Below are positions 15,620 to 24,378 of a DNA stretch of 51,664 nt, one piece after another. The stretch is from CAZGUH01 sp964529005 (GTDB taxonomy: Bacteria; Actinomycetota; Acidimicrobiia; Acidimicrobiales; Ilumatobacteraceae): positions 1-51,664 of the forward strand of contig CAZGUH010000027.1 in the NCBI GenBank assembly GCA_964529005.1, written 5' to 3'. A program made the translations under genes and the position numbers. Below the pieces are notes generated by a model that worked only from the letters and a program-made list of their open reading frames with translations, was not told the DNA's origin and did no database searches. Each line of letters opens with the position of its first letter. Within the stretch, counting starts at the first letter, position 1.

Positions 15620-17541
15620 GCGCCGAAGTGTATGGGCTGAGCGCGGCGCGGCGCGCGCTCGCCGGGGACCGGGGAAGCGCCGCGCAGGCGCTCGGTGGTG
15701 CGCACGACGTAGCAGTACTCGATCACCGCCTGGCGCGCCTGGTCGTCGACGTCGACGAAGGCCAGACCATGTCCGAACTGGTCGCCGTCGGGCGCGCCGC
15801 CGGTCACCGTGGCCAGCAACGTGTGCCGCGTCACCCGGCCGTCGGCGGCGGGAAGGCCGACGTCGACCCAGACCGAGCTGCCCCGCGGCATCCGCACCGC
15901 GGCGAGGGCCCGCGCGCCACGCGGCGAGATGTCGGTGAGCGTCGCGGGGATCGTCGCCTCGTCGGTCAGCAGCTGCGCGCCGAGGGAGCAGGGGAAGCGG
16001 TATTGAAGGCGGCGCTGGTTGCGCCGCAACACGTGGCGCAACGTGCGCGCCAACCGGCGGCATTCGACCGTCGCGATGGCGGGCACGGCCCAGGCCGCCG
16101 CGCCCGGCAGCTCTGGCAGCAGCGAGGGGCCGGCGAGCTCGACGGCACGCAGCGCGACGCCCGCGCACAGCAGGGCGGTGACGGCCGTGACGAGGGGCAG
16201 CTGGCGGAGGCTGTCGACGCCGCCGGTGTCGATCCCTTCCTTCGGTGTCACCTTGAACTTCATCCTCCCCGGGCGCACGACGCAGCGCAGCGACCGCAGG
16301 TGGATCTCGCCGGTCAGCACCTCGAAGTGGAAGGCGTCCTTGACCTTCATGTGCCCACGGCACAGCGCCGATCCGGCGAGCAGGCTGAGCGCGGTGAACG
16401 GGGCCCAGATGGCGAGCAGCTCGGCCGTCGAGGCGTGCATCGGCAGCAGGCCGCTCCACACGACGGCCGTGACCAGCGCGAGCGTCAGCATCCTCACCGG
16501 TCCGGCGACGTAGGCCGCGAGCGAGGCGAAGTACGAGAGCCGCACGCCGGCGGGCAGCTCGCGGGCGCGCAGCGGGCTCTCTGCGGTCGTGAACACGGCC
16601 AGGTTGCCGCGCGCCCAGCGGTCGCGCTGGAGCAGGTAGGCCGCGAGGTTGTGGGGCGCGAGGCCCTGGATGACCGTCTCGCCGTGGTAGCGGGTCGTCC
16701 ACCCGCGACGCTGCATCTTGATCGTGGTGTGGAAGTCCTCGGCGATCGTTTCCGTGGCGACGCCACCGACCTCGCGCAGCGCGTCACGGCGGATCAATGC
16801 CGCCGAGCCGCACCAGAACGCGGCGCCGTGGCGGTTCTTGCCCGGACAGATCACTTCGAAGAAGACGCTCTGCTCGTGGCGTCCCACCTCGTAGTGCTGC
16901 GCCGAGTCGTGGTTGTAGAAGTCGTGCGGCGTCTGCACCACCGCGACGCGCTCGTCGTCGAAGTAGCCGACCAGCGCATCGAGCGCGTCCGGCATCGGCA
17001 CGTGGTCGGCGTCGAGGACGAACACGAGTTCACCGCTGGTGCGCTCGAGCGCGTGGTTGATGTTGCCGGCCTTGGCGTGGATGTTGTCCGGTCGGGTCAT
17101 CCACACCGCGCCGAACTCCTCGGCGAGGATGCGTATCTCCTCCCGGCGGCCGTCGTCGAGCAGGTACACCGTGTGCGGGTAGCGCAACGCTCGGCATCCG
17201 GTCAGCGTCGCCCGCAGCACCTCCTCGGGCTCGTTGTAGGTGCACACGTAGACGTCGACGGCGCGCCCGGGCGTCGCCGGCGGCCGCACCGGCGGGTCGA
17301 TCCGCCACGAGAAGCACGCCAGCGTGGTGAGCGACCAGAACCCGTACAGCTCGCAGGCGAGCAGCAGCGCGCCGATCACCGGGTCGGCGCCGTCGAACGT
17401 GAAGGCCAGGCGCCACGTGAAGTACACGGGCCCTGCGGCGAGTGCGACGACTGCAAGAGCGCGCAGCAGGCGAGGGCGCTGGTCCCACCACGCGCCCCAC
17501 CGCGTCTGCGTGTGCCCGACATGGACCTGTGACTCGGCCAC
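15616..17541 (-). CDS. BcsA-like processive glycosyltransferase (GT2) with C-terminal PilZ domain
   Basis: 641 residues. Two N-terminal TM segments (about 27-46 and 55-76) precede a cytosolic GT2 domain with LDDG (128-131), DADH (177-180), the acceptor-site AED (267-269) and QRDRW (305-309), the QxxRW motif of processive synthases. More TM segments follow at about 333-390. FKVTPK (429-434) matches the FxVTxK gating loop of cellulose synthase. The PilZ domain has both c-di-GMP motifs: RRNQR (506-510) and DISPRG (537-542). Expected role: c-di-GMP-activated synthesis and export of a beta-glucan or related polysaccharide. No bcsB, bcsC or bcsZ is adjacent, so the product is uncertain. The GTG start has AGGG 5 nt upstream. 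Confidence 0.88.
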   Translation of the reverse strand: MAESQVHVGHTQTRWGAWWDQRPRLLRALAVVALAAGPVYFTWRLAFTFDGADPVIGALLLACELYGFWSLTTLACFSWRIDPPVRPPATPGRAVDVYVCTYNEPEEVLRATLTGCRALRYPHTVYLLDDGRREEIRILAEEFGAVWMTRPDNIHAKAGNINHALERTSGELVFVLDADHVPMPDALDALVGYFDDERVAVVQTPHDFYNHDSAQHYEVGRHEQSVFFEVICPGKNRHGAAFWCGSAALIRRDALREVGGVATETIAEDFHTTIKMQRRGWTTRYHGETVIQGLAPHNLAAYLLQRDRWARGNLAVFTTAESPLRARELPAGVRLSYFASLAAYVAGPVRMLTLALVTAVVWSGLLPMHASTAELLAIWAPFTALSLLAGSALCRGHMKVKDAFHFEVLTGEIHLRSLRCVVRPGRMKFKVTPKEGIDTGGVDSLRQLPLVTAVTALLCAGVALRAVELAGPSLLPELPGAAAWAVPAIATVECRRLARTLRHVLRRNQRRLQYRFPCSLGAQLLTDEATIPATLTDISPRGARALAAVRMPRGSSVWVDVGLPAADGRVTRHTLLATVTGGAPDGDQFGHGLAFVDVDDQARQAVIEYCYVVRTTERLRGASPVPGERAPRRAQPIHFGA

Positions 17542-17609
17542 GCAGCCCTATCGGCACGCTTGCCGCTGCGATCAAGAGCGATCGCACCGCGGCGCCGAAG
17601 AGCGGCGTG

Positions 17610-18611
17610 TCAGATGACGACGACCTTCGTGCCGATCTGGGCGAAGTCCCACACGAACTTGGCGTCGGCGTTCGCCTGGCGCTGGCAGCCACCCGAGAGG
17701 CGAGTGCCGAGCTCGGCTTCGGTCTGGTACGGCGAGCGGTCCTCGACGTGCAGGGGGATGGCGTGGAATCCGATGTGCCCGCGCTCGGTCTTCAGCCAGC
17801 GGACCATCATCGGCAGGTAGGCCCTGCCGTTCCACGCCGTCGACATCTCGGAGCGGCTGTAGACCGCGTGGGTGCCGGGAAGCTCGTTGCTGTACTGGCT
17901 GCCCGACACCAGCCACGACCGGATCACCCGCTCGTCGCCGTCGACCGCCCAGATGCGCTGGCCGGCGCGGTCGTAGACGAGGCGGCGGCCGCTGCCGGAG
18001 TTCTCGGGCAGGGGCGGCGCGTCGGGCCCGCTGGTGGCGACCGACGAGAGCGGGTAGCCGAGCAGATCGACCGCGCCGGCGGGCGGGGGAGGCGTGCGCA
18101 CGACCAGCGACTCCTCGTCGGGCCAGACACCGATCGACAGAGCCGTCTCGCGCCCGACCACCCCGTCGACGTAGAGGTTGCGCTCCTGCTGCATCGCCCG
18201 CACGGCGTCGTACGTCGCCTGGTCGAACGTGCCGGTGGGGACCCCGTTGTAGAAGCCGGCCGTGGCGAGCGCTTCCTGCACGCACATGACGCTGTCGTTG
18301 GAATCGCCCTGGCGGACCGACAGCACCTTCATCGTGCAGGTCTCGGTCGCCGTCGCAGTCGAATCGTCGATGTCCTGGAGGCCATCGGTCTCGGTGTCGG
18401 CGGCGGGGGAGGCCGGAGCGGTCGTGGTCTGCGCCGGGGCGGAGTCCGCGACCGTCGAACTCGGGGGAGCCGAGTCGGCGACGGCGACGGCGCCGCCGCG
18501 GAGAACGTCGTCGCTCGACCCGGACTGGGTGAGGGCGATGGCGCTGCACACGGCGGCAGCCGTGACGCCGACCACCACGAGCGCGCGCACGTCACGACGG
18601 ATCGCGATCAT
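17610..18611 (-). CDS. Secreted L,D-transpeptidase (YkuD) with peptidoglycan-binding domain
   Basis: 333 residues. An N-terminal membrane anchor/signal (about 10-28) and a low-complexity Ser/Thr/Ala linker precede a PG_binding_1-like domain (about 92-163: VKVLSVRQGD-type start, VCVQEALATAGFYNG, GTFDQATYDAV). The YkuD catalytic domain spans about 208-333, with His283 in GFHAIP and the nucleophile Cys309 in SGGCQR (motif usually SHGC; Gly replaces His). It should form 3-3 cross-links in peptidoglycan or attach proteins to it, outside the membrane. The ATG is at 18611. Confidence 0.88.
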   Translation of the reverse strand: MIAIRRDVRALVVVGVTAAAVCSAIALTQSGSSDDVLRGGAVAVADSAPPSSTVADSAPAQTTTAPASPAADTETDGLQDIDDSTATATETCTMKVLSVRQGDSNDSVMCVQEALATAGFYNGVPTGTFDQATYDAVRAMQQERNLYVDGVVGRETALSIGVWPDEESLVVRTPPPPAGAVDLLGYPLSSVATSGPDAPPLPENSGSGRRLVYDRAGQRIWAVDGDERVIRSWLVSGSQYSNELPGTHAVYSRSEMSTAWNGRAYLPMMVRWLKTERGHIGFHAIPLHVEDRSPYQTEAELGTRLSGGCQRQANADAKFVWDFAQIGTKVVVI

Positions 18612-18676
18612 CGGCCGTTACGCCCGTCTTGCCGGTCGTTCATCAGGTCGCTCCGAGGCGGGGGTCAGACGCCCGG

Positions 18677-18682
18677 ATCGTA
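18677..18682 (-). promoter_or_regulatory. Putative -10 element (TACGAT) for the L,D-transpeptidase gene
   Basis: TACGAT on the minus strand, about 65 nt before ATG 18611, which would give a leader of about 60 nt. No convincing -35 is seen. Confidence 0.3.
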
Positions 18683-18729
18683 GCGGCTCGAGCACTCGCG
18701 GCACCGGATCCGCGCGGGGCCCCAGCGCG

Positions 18730-19272
18730 TCAGAGATCGGATGCGCCGAACTGCTGGAGGAACGTCAGCAGGTCGTCGGCGTGCTCCTCCTCGACCGCCA
18801 GGATGCTCTCCATCAGGCGACGGGTGGTGATGTCCTTGTCGCCGAGCCAGCGGACGATCTCGCCGTAGGACGCGATCGCGACGCGTTCGGCGACGAGATC
18901 CTCGCGGATCATGTCGATCAGGTTGGCCCCGGTGACGTACTCCGCATGGCTGCGCTCGACCAGCGTCGCCGGGTTGAAGTCGGGCTCACCCTGGAGTTGG
19001 ACGATGCGTGCGGCGATCTGGTCGGCGTGGCCCTGCTCCTCCGTGGCGTGCTGGAGGAACTCGGCGGCGACCGGCCCGGAGTTGATGCCCTCTGCCATGA
19101 AGTAGTGGCGCTTGTACCGCAGGACGCACACCAGTTCGGTGGCGAGAGCTTCGTTCAACACCGCCACCACCCGTTCGCGGTCGGCGCCGTAATCCTGGGT
19201 GATGGGGCCCTTGTCGATGTGCTCGCGCGCCCGGGCGCGCAGGGTCTGGACGTCGCTCAAGAAGTCGTTCAC
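18730..19272 (-). CDS. Ferritin-like (bacterioferritin/Dps-type) di-iron protein
   Basis: 180 residues, all helical. Four-helix-bundle iron ligands are visible: Glu in LATELVCVLRYKRHYF, Glu-x2-His in ATEEQGHAD, Glu in DLVAERVAIASYGE and Glu-x2-His in VEEEHADDLL. This spacing is that of bacterioferritin and related ferritin-like proteins, although no heme-ligand Met is obvious. Likely role: iron storage or protection from peroxide. The start is GTG 19272; upstream TATGGG with a short GGGGAC could serve as promoter or weak ribosome site. It lies downstream of urtE in the same orientation (78 nt). Confidence 0.85.
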   Translation of the reverse strand: MNDFLSDVQTLRARAREHIDKGPITQDYGADRERVVAVLNEALATELVCVLRYKRHYFMAEGINSGPVAAEFLQHATEEQGHADQIAARIVQLQGEPDFNPATLVERSHAEYVTGANLIDMIREDLVAERVAIASYGEIVRWLGDKDITTRRLMESILAVEEEHADDLLTFLQQFGASDL

Positions 19273-19350
19273 GGGGTCCCCATACCCCGCGCAGCTGGGC
19301 CGTCAGACCGGTGATCTGCCGACCATCCCCCGACGCCCTCCGGGCGGTCG

Positions 19351-20049
19351 TCACACCGCGAGCAACTCGGTGAACGACGACATGTCCGCCGAGCGCGTCT
19401 CGCCGTCGGCGACGATGCGGCCTTGTTCCATCACGGCGTACCGATCGGCCAGGCGCAGGGCGAACTCGACGTACTGCTCGACCAGCAGGATCGCCATCCC
19501 GGTGGTCTCGTGCAGGCGGGCGATGGCGTCTTCGATCTCCATGATGATCGACGGCTGGATGCCCTCCGTCGGCTCGTCGAGGATCAGCATCGACGGCCTC
19601 GTGACGAGCGCTCGCCCGATGGCCAGCTGTTGCGCCTGGCCGCCGCTCAACAGGCCGGCGGGGCGGTCGAGCAGTGTGCGCAGCGCCGGGAAGACGTCGA
19701 GGACCTCGTCGAGCGCCCCGGCGGCCGCGGCTCCGGCGCGCTCGGCGACGACCAGCAGGTTCTCGCGCGTCGTCAGGTGGGGGAACACCTGGTGGCCCTG
19801 CGGCACGTACCCGATTCCGAGCCGTGCCCGCTCGTAGGCGGCGCGCTTGCGCACGTCTGCGCCGTCGACGCGCACGTGCCCGCCCTCGAGCGGAAGCAGG
19901 CCCATGACCGCGTTGAGCAACGTGGTCTTGCCGACCCCGTTGCGCCCCATCAGGCACACCAGCGCGCGATCGGGGACCGACAGCGAGACGTCGAAGAGGA
20001 CGCGGGTGCGCCCGTACGACACCATCAGGTTCTCGACGTCGAGCCTCAC
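19351..20049 (-). CDS. urtE: Urea ABC transporter ATPase UrtE
   Basis: 232 residues, a LivF-type ATPase. Walker A is GRNGVGKTT, the signature LSGGQAQQLAIGRAL and Walker B LILDEPTEGIQPSI, the last being characteristic of UrtE. Two such ATPases, UrtD and UrtE, energise urea import through UrtB/UrtC. GTG 20049 overlaps the urtD stop (GTGA). It is the last gene of the urtABCDE operon. Confidence 0.93.
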   Translation of the reverse strand: MRLDVENLMVSYGRTRVLFDVSLSVPDRALVCLMGRNGVGKTTLLNAVMGLLPLEGGHVRVDGADVRKRAAYERARLGIGYVPQGHQVFPHLTTRENLLVVAERAGAAAAGALDEVLDVFPALRTLLDRPAGLLSGGQAQQLAIGRALVTRPSMLILDEPTEGIQPSIIMEIEDAIARLHETTGMAILLVEQYVEFALRLADRYAVMEQGRIVADGETRSADMSSFTELLAV

Positions 20050-20846
20050 GACGCCACCTCGGCGAGATCGGCGGACGCGGCGGGGGCTTCGTCGCCGCCG
20101 GAGCGCGCGTCGCGGGAGCGGCCGAGGTAGACCTCGCGCACGACCGGATCGGCCTGGATCTCGGCCACCGAGCCCTCCGACAGGATGCGGCCCTCGTGCA
20201 GCACGGTGACCGAGCGGGCGAAGCGGCGAAGGAACGCCATGTCGTGCTCGATCACGATGATCGTGTGCTCGCCGGCCAGCTCTTCGAGCAGCGCGCCCGT
20301 CGCCAACCGCTCCTCGGTGCTCATGCCCGCCACCGGCTCGTCGAGCAGCAACAGCCGCGGCTCCTGCACGAGCAGCATGCCGATCTCGAGCCACTGCTTC
20401 TGTCCGTGGCTGAGGACCTCCGCCGGGCGGAACGCGACGTCGCCCAGCCCGATGCGCTCGAGCGTCGCGCTCACCACCGCGGACACGCCGCGGCGGCGCA
20501 GGAACAGCGACGGCACGCGGCGGCGGAACGTGGCGGCGAGGTCGAGGTTCTCGACCACGCTCAGCGACCCGAACACCGTCGGCGTCTGGAAGCTGCGCCC
20601 GATGCCGCGCCGCACCCGCTCGTGCTCGCGCAGGCGGCCGATGTCGACACCCTCGAACTCGACACGTCCCGACGTCGGCCGGGTGAGCCCGGTGACGACG
20701 TCGATCAGCGTCGTCTTGCCGGCGCCGTTCGGACCGATCAGGAACCGCAGCTCGCCGCGCTCGACGCTCAGGCGGGCACGATCCAGCGCCCGGAATCCGT
20801 CGAACTCGACGACGACGTCGCCGACCACCAGGACCGGTTCGCTCAT
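20046..20846 (-). CDS. urtD: Urea ABC transporter ATPase UrtD
   Basis: 266 residues, a LivG-type ATPase. Walker A is GPNGAGKTT, the signature LSHGQKQWLEIGMLL is the UrtD-specific variant, and Walker B is LLLLDEPVAGM. RSFQTPTVFGSLSVVENL is the usual Q-loop region. ATG 20846 overlaps the urtC stop (ATGA). The last 20 residues are an Ala/Glu-rich extension not needed for the fold. Confidence 0.93.
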   Translation of the reverse strand: MSEPVLVVGDVVVEFDGFRALDRARLSVERGELRFLIGPNGAGKTTLIDVVTGLTRPTSGRVEFEGVDIGRLREHERVRRGIGRSFQTPTVFGSLSVVENLDLAATFRRRVPSLFLRRRGVSAVVSATLERIGLGDVAFRPAEVLSHGQKQWLEIGMLLVQEPRLLLLDEPVAGMSTEERLATGALLEELAGEHTIIVIEHDMAFLRRFARSVTVLHEGRILSEGSVAEIQADPVVREVYLGRSRDARSGGDEAPAASADLAEVAS

Positions 20847-21988
20847 ACCGTCACCCCCGCTGTCGATTCGGCGGCGGGTTGCCGGCCGAAGAGCCGTCGC
20901 GCCTTGGATGTCGCCGCCTTGCCCAAGCCGATGATGCCGCCCGGCGCGAACGCCAGGACCAGCACGAAGATCAAGCCCTGCACGTACTGCCAGTCGTCCG
21001 GCCGCGCCTCGCTGACGGTCGTGCGCGCCCAGTTGACGACGAGCGCTCCGATCGCCGCGCCCCACAGGGTGCCGCGCCCGCCGACCGCCACCCAGCAGAC
21101 GAACAGGATCGACGGCAGCACCGCGAACTGGTTCGGCGAGACGATCCCGATCACCGGCGCGGCGAACGCTCCGGCGATGCCGGCGATGCCCGCCGACAGC
21201 GTGAACGCCACCGTCTTGACGAGGGCCGGGTTGTAGCCGAGGAAGCGGACGCGCGGCTCGCTGTCGCGCGTCGCGACGAGGAGGCGGCCGAAGCGGCTGC
21301 GCACCACCTTGAGGGCGATCGCCAGCACCGCCAGCAGCCCGACGGCGGTGATCCGGTAGAGCCACAGGTTCGTGTCGGGGTCGTACTTGTTGCGGCCGAA
21401 GATCGTCGTGAAGTCGGTGAGGCCGTTGAAGCCGGCGGTCAGCGGCAGGTTGCCGATCAGGATCAACGAGAACACCAACGCGGTCGCCTGCGTCAGCAGC
21501 GCGAAGAACGGGCCGCGCACGCGGCGGGTGAACACCAGCGCCCCGAGCAGCGCGGCGATGACCATCGGGATCGCGGCGACCGCGACGATCGTGAACCAGA
21601 AGCTCTGGAACGGCTTCCACAGCCACGGGAGCGACGTGTAGTCGCCGTAGAGCGACATGAACGTCGGCAGCTCGGAGCCGTCGGGAACGTTCTCGAGCGT
21701 CAGGTACATGCCCATCGAGTACGCGCCGAGCCCGAAGAACACGCCGTGGCCGAGCGCCAGCATCCCGCCGTAACCCCACGCGACGTCGAGGCCGACGGCG
21801 AGGATCGCGTAGCAGAGGTACTCGGCCCATTTCCGGATCTCGGCGGGGCCGTCGACGATGTCGGGGATGAACCAGATCACCGCGCCGAACGCGACGAACA
21901 CGGCCCGGGCGATCCACGGGTTGTCCGTGCGCGGCGCCAGTCGCGTGATCGGGCTCGTGCCCGCGGCGGAGATCGTCACCGCGCTCAC
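20843..21988 (-). CDS. urtC: Urea ABC transporter permease UrtC
   Basis: 381 residues, LivM-type permease with 8-10 hydrophobic segments. Conserved stretches include LAVGLDVAWGYGGMLALGHG, GPFFALLTQATALVFSL and VGGRGTLWGAAIGALVVNW, the EAA-like loop contacting the ATPases. SEARPDDWQYVQGLIFV near the C-terminus matches UrtC closely. GTG 21988 overlaps the urtB stop (GTGA). Confidence 0.93.
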   Translation of the reverse strand: MSAVTISAAGTSPITRLAPRTDNPWIARAVFVAFGAVIWFIPDIVDGPAEIRKWAEYLCYAILAVGLDVAWGYGGMLALGHGVFFGLGAYSMGMYLTLENVPDGSELPTFMSLYGDYTSLPWLWKPFQSFWFTIVAVAAIPMVIAALLGALVFTRRVRGPFFALLTQATALVFSLILIGNLPLTAGFNGLTDFTTIFGRNKYDPDTNLWLYRITAVGLLAVLAIALKVVRSRFGRLLVATRDSEPRVRFLGYNPALVKTVAFTLSAGIAGIAGAFAAPVIGIVSPNQFAVLPSILFVCWVAVGGRGTLWGAAIGALVVNWARTTVSEARPDDWQYVQGLIFVLVLAFAPGGIIGLGKAATSKARRLFGRQPAAESTAGVTV

Positions 21989-22884
21989 GACGTGAGCCCG
22001 CGGGTGCGCAGCGACACGATGCCGTTCGGGCGGACCTGGAGGAACACGATCACGAGGGCGAAGACGAGCGCTTTGCCGAGCGTCGCCGAGGTCTCGTACT
22101 CGACGTAGCTGTTGACGACGCCGATCGCCAGGGCGGCGATGATCGCGCCGCGCAGCTTGCCCAACCCGCCGACGATCACCACCAAGAAGGCGTCGACGAT
22201 GTAGCTGGCGCCGATGTTGAAGCCCACCGACCCGACGAGCGAGATCGCCACTCCGGCGACGCCAGCGAGGCCGGAGCCGAGGAAGAAGGTGATCCCGTCG
22301 ACCCGGCGGGTGTGCAGCCCGCTCACCGCGGCGAGGTCGCGGTTCTGCACGACGGCCCGGATGCGGTGGCCCTGGCGCATGCGGTTCATGAACCACCACA
22401 CCAGCGTGATGACGGCCATCACCAGCACGATGATGAACAGGCGAGTGTGCGTCATCGTCACACCGGCGAGCCTCCAGTTGCCCCGCAGCCAGGTCGGCGC
22501 GGAGACGTTCACCGGCTGGGCCCCGAACCGGTCCTTGGCGAACTGCTGGAGGATCAGGCTGACGCCGAACGTGACGAGCAGTGTGTCGAGAGGTCTGCCG
22601 TACATCCGGCGCAGCAGCAGACGTTCGAGCACGATGCCGAGCGCGCCGGCGACGACGAAGGCGACGGGCAGCGCGGTGAGGAAGGCGAGACCGGACGCTC
22701 CAGCGAACAGCCCGAGCTTCGTCTGGAGCACGTACGGCGTGTAGGCGCCCGCCATGATGAACTCTCCGTGGGCCATGTTGATCACGCCCATCTGGCCGAA
22801 CGTGAACGTCAATCCGAGCGCGATCAGCAGCAGGATCGACGTCTGGCTCAGGCCGATGAAGAGTTGGGTGAGGATCGTTTGCAC
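21985..22884 (-). CDS. urtB: Urea ABC transporter permease UrtB
   Basis: 299 residues, LivH-type permease with about eight TM segments. GLTFTFGQMGVINMAHGEFIM is the hallmark N-terminal segment, and GLGKLRGAIIAALAIGVVNS is the cytoplasmic coupling loop; QVRPNGIVSLRTRG ends the protein as in UrtB. GTG 22884 is set by GAGGAG four nt upstream. A strong hairpin lies in the 74-nt gap after urtA. Confidence 0.93.
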   Translation of the reverse strand: MQTILTQLFIGLSQTSILLLIALGLTFTFGQMGVINMAHGEFIMAGAYTPYVLQTKLGLFAGASGLAFLTALPVAFVVAGALGIVLERLLLRRMYGRPLDTLLVTFGVSLILQQFAKDRFGAQPVNVSAPTWLRGNWRLAGVTMTHTRLFIIVLVMAVITLVWWFMNRMRQGHRIRAVVQNRDLAAVSGLHTRRVDGITFFLGSGLAGVAGVAISLVGSVGFNIGASYIVDAFLVVIVGGLGKLRGAIIAALAIGVVNSYVEYETSATLGKALVFALVIVFLQVRPNGIVSLRTRGLTS

Positions 22885-22914
22885 GAGGCTCCTCGAGATC
22901 GAAGGGATGGACGA

Positions 22915-22946
22915 GCGGGTTCGGGACCGGCTGGTCCCGAACCCGC
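22915..22946 (-). terminator. Perfect 14-bp hairpin between urtA and urtB (attenuator or RNA-processing element)
   Basis: Bases 22915-22928 and 22933-22946 are exact inverted repeats around a GGCT loop. No T-run follows on the minus strand, so it is not a complete intrinsic terminator. Its place directly after the binding-protein gene of an ABC operon suggests partial termination or 3'-end protection of the urtA message. Confidence 0.75.
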
Positions 22947-22958
22947 GCAGGTGATTGA

Positions 22959-24296
22959 TCAGCCGGCGGCTGCGGCGTCGCACTCCTGGCGTGCGGCGCC
23001 GTCGGCCAGGCCGTCGGCCCAGTCGTAGGTGTCGAGGCACGGATCCGGCTCGATCGCCTCGCCCGAGTTCCACACCTCGTCGATCAGTCCGTCGGCGGTG
23101 ATCACGCCGATGCGAGCCGTCTTGTAGACGTGGTGGTTGAAGTCGTGAACCGTGAGCAGACCCTCCGGCGTCGCCAGCTCGAGACCCGCGGCGGCGTCGA
23201 TGACGGCCGGCACGTCGAAGCTGCCGGCCTTCTCGACCGCGGCGGCCCAGATGTAGACGGAGTTGTACGCGGCTTCGATCGGGTCGGCGGTCACGCGGTT
23301 CTCGCCGTACTCGGCCTTGAAGGCCTCGACGAACGCCGCGTTCTCGGGCGTGTCGGTGGTCTGGTAGTAGTTCCACGACACCAGGTGGCCCTCGATGTTC
23401 TCGAGGCCGATGCCGCCGATCTCCTCCTCGGCCACCGAGACCGAGATCGTCTGGATCTTGTCCGGTGTGTTGCCCTTGGCCTTCAGCTCCTTGAAGAACG
23501 CGACGTTGGTGTCACCGTTCAGGGTGTTGAAGACGACCTGCGGCTGGGCGTCGAGCACCTTCTGGACGACGGTCTGGACGTTCGTGTCACCGAGCTGGAG
23601 GTACTCCTCCCCGAGGATCTCGATGCCGTTCGCCGCGGCGTAGGCCTTGATCTCCTTGTTGGCCGTACGCGGGAAGACGTAGTCCGAGCCCACGAGGAAC
23701 ACCTTCGTCAGACCCTCTTCCTTCAGGTAGTCCAACGCCGGGATGATCTGCTGGTTGGTGGTCGCGCCGGTGTAGAAGATGTTCGGCGAGACCTCCAGGC
23801 CCTCGTACTGCACCGGGTAGAACAGCAGGCCGCCGAGGCCCTCGACCACCGGCTTCATCGCCTTGCGGCTGGCGGACGTCCACCCTCCGAAGACGACCGC
23901 CACCTCGTCGCCGGTGAGAAGGGTCTCGATCTTCTGAGCGAAGACCTCGGGCTTGGACTCGCCGTCCTCGACGATCGGCTCGATCTGCTTGCCGAGCACA
24001 CCGCCGGCAGCGTTGATCTCCTCGATCGCCAGCAGCGTGCTGTCGCGCACGGCGACCTCGCTGATGGCCATCGTGCCGCTGAGCGACTGGAGGACGCCGA
24101 CCTTCACGGTCTCGCCGGCCGGCGCCTCTCCCTCGCCTGCCGTCGAGGGTGCCTCGCCCCCGGTCGACTCACTCGACGCTGCTGGCGCCGCGCTGCTCGC
24201 GGGCTCGTCGTCGTCACCGCACGCCGCAAGCGCCAGACCGGCGACGGCGGTGAGCCCGACGAGGGCCCGCATGGTTCGTGTTCGCTGCTGCCTCAT
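22959..24296 (-). CDS. urtA: Urea ABC transporter substrate-binding lipoprotein UrtA
   Basis: 445 residues. The lipobox is LALAAC, and an acidic/Ser/Gly linker of about 45 residues follows. The Peripla_BP_5-type fold starts at VKVGVLQSLSGTMAISE, the classic UrtA opening; VVFGGWTSASRKAMKPV, LLFYPVQYEGLE and FNTLNGDTNVAFF are also UrtA-specific. It captures urea (or short amides) outside the membrane for UrtBCDE. ATG 24296 is preceded by AAGGAAGG at very short spacing; GTG 24308 and ATG 24272 are alternatives. No urease genes are in the window. Confidence 0.93.
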   Translation of the reverse strand: MRQQRTRTMRALVGLTAVAGLALAACGDDDEPASSAAPAASSESTGGEAPSTAGEGEAPAGETVKVGVLQSLSGTMAISEVAVRDSTLLAIEEINAAGGVLGKQIEPIVEDGESKPEVFAQKIETLLTGDEVAVVFGGWTSASRKAMKPVVEGLGGLLFYPVQYEGLEVSPNIFYTGATTNQQIIPALDYLKEEGLTKVFLVGSDYVFPRTANKEIKAYAAANGIEILGEEYLQLGDTNVQTVVQKVLDAQPQVVFNTLNGDTNVAFFKELKAKGNTPDKIQTISVSVAEEEIGGIGLENIEGHLVSWNYYQTTDTPENAAFVEAFKAEYGENRVTADPIEAAYNSVYIWAAAVEKAGSFDVPAVIDAAAGLELATPEGLLTVHDFNHHVYKTARIGVITADGLIDEVWNSGEAIEPDPCLDTYDWADGLADGAARQECDAAAAG

Positions 24297-24352
24297 GCCT
24301 TCCTTCACTGTTCGGCCTCACGTTGGGGGTGATGCTGTGAGGGTCGGTCGGC

Positions 24353-24358
24353 AAGGTA
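24353..24358 (-). promoter_or_regulatory. Putative -10 element (TACCTT) of the urt operon
   Basis: TACCTT on the minus strand, about 57 nt before ATG 24296. No good -35 is visible, which fits activator dependence (see the palindrome at 24379-24396). Confidence 0.4.
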
Positions 24359-24378
24359 CGAAGCGCCGATGTCCGGAG

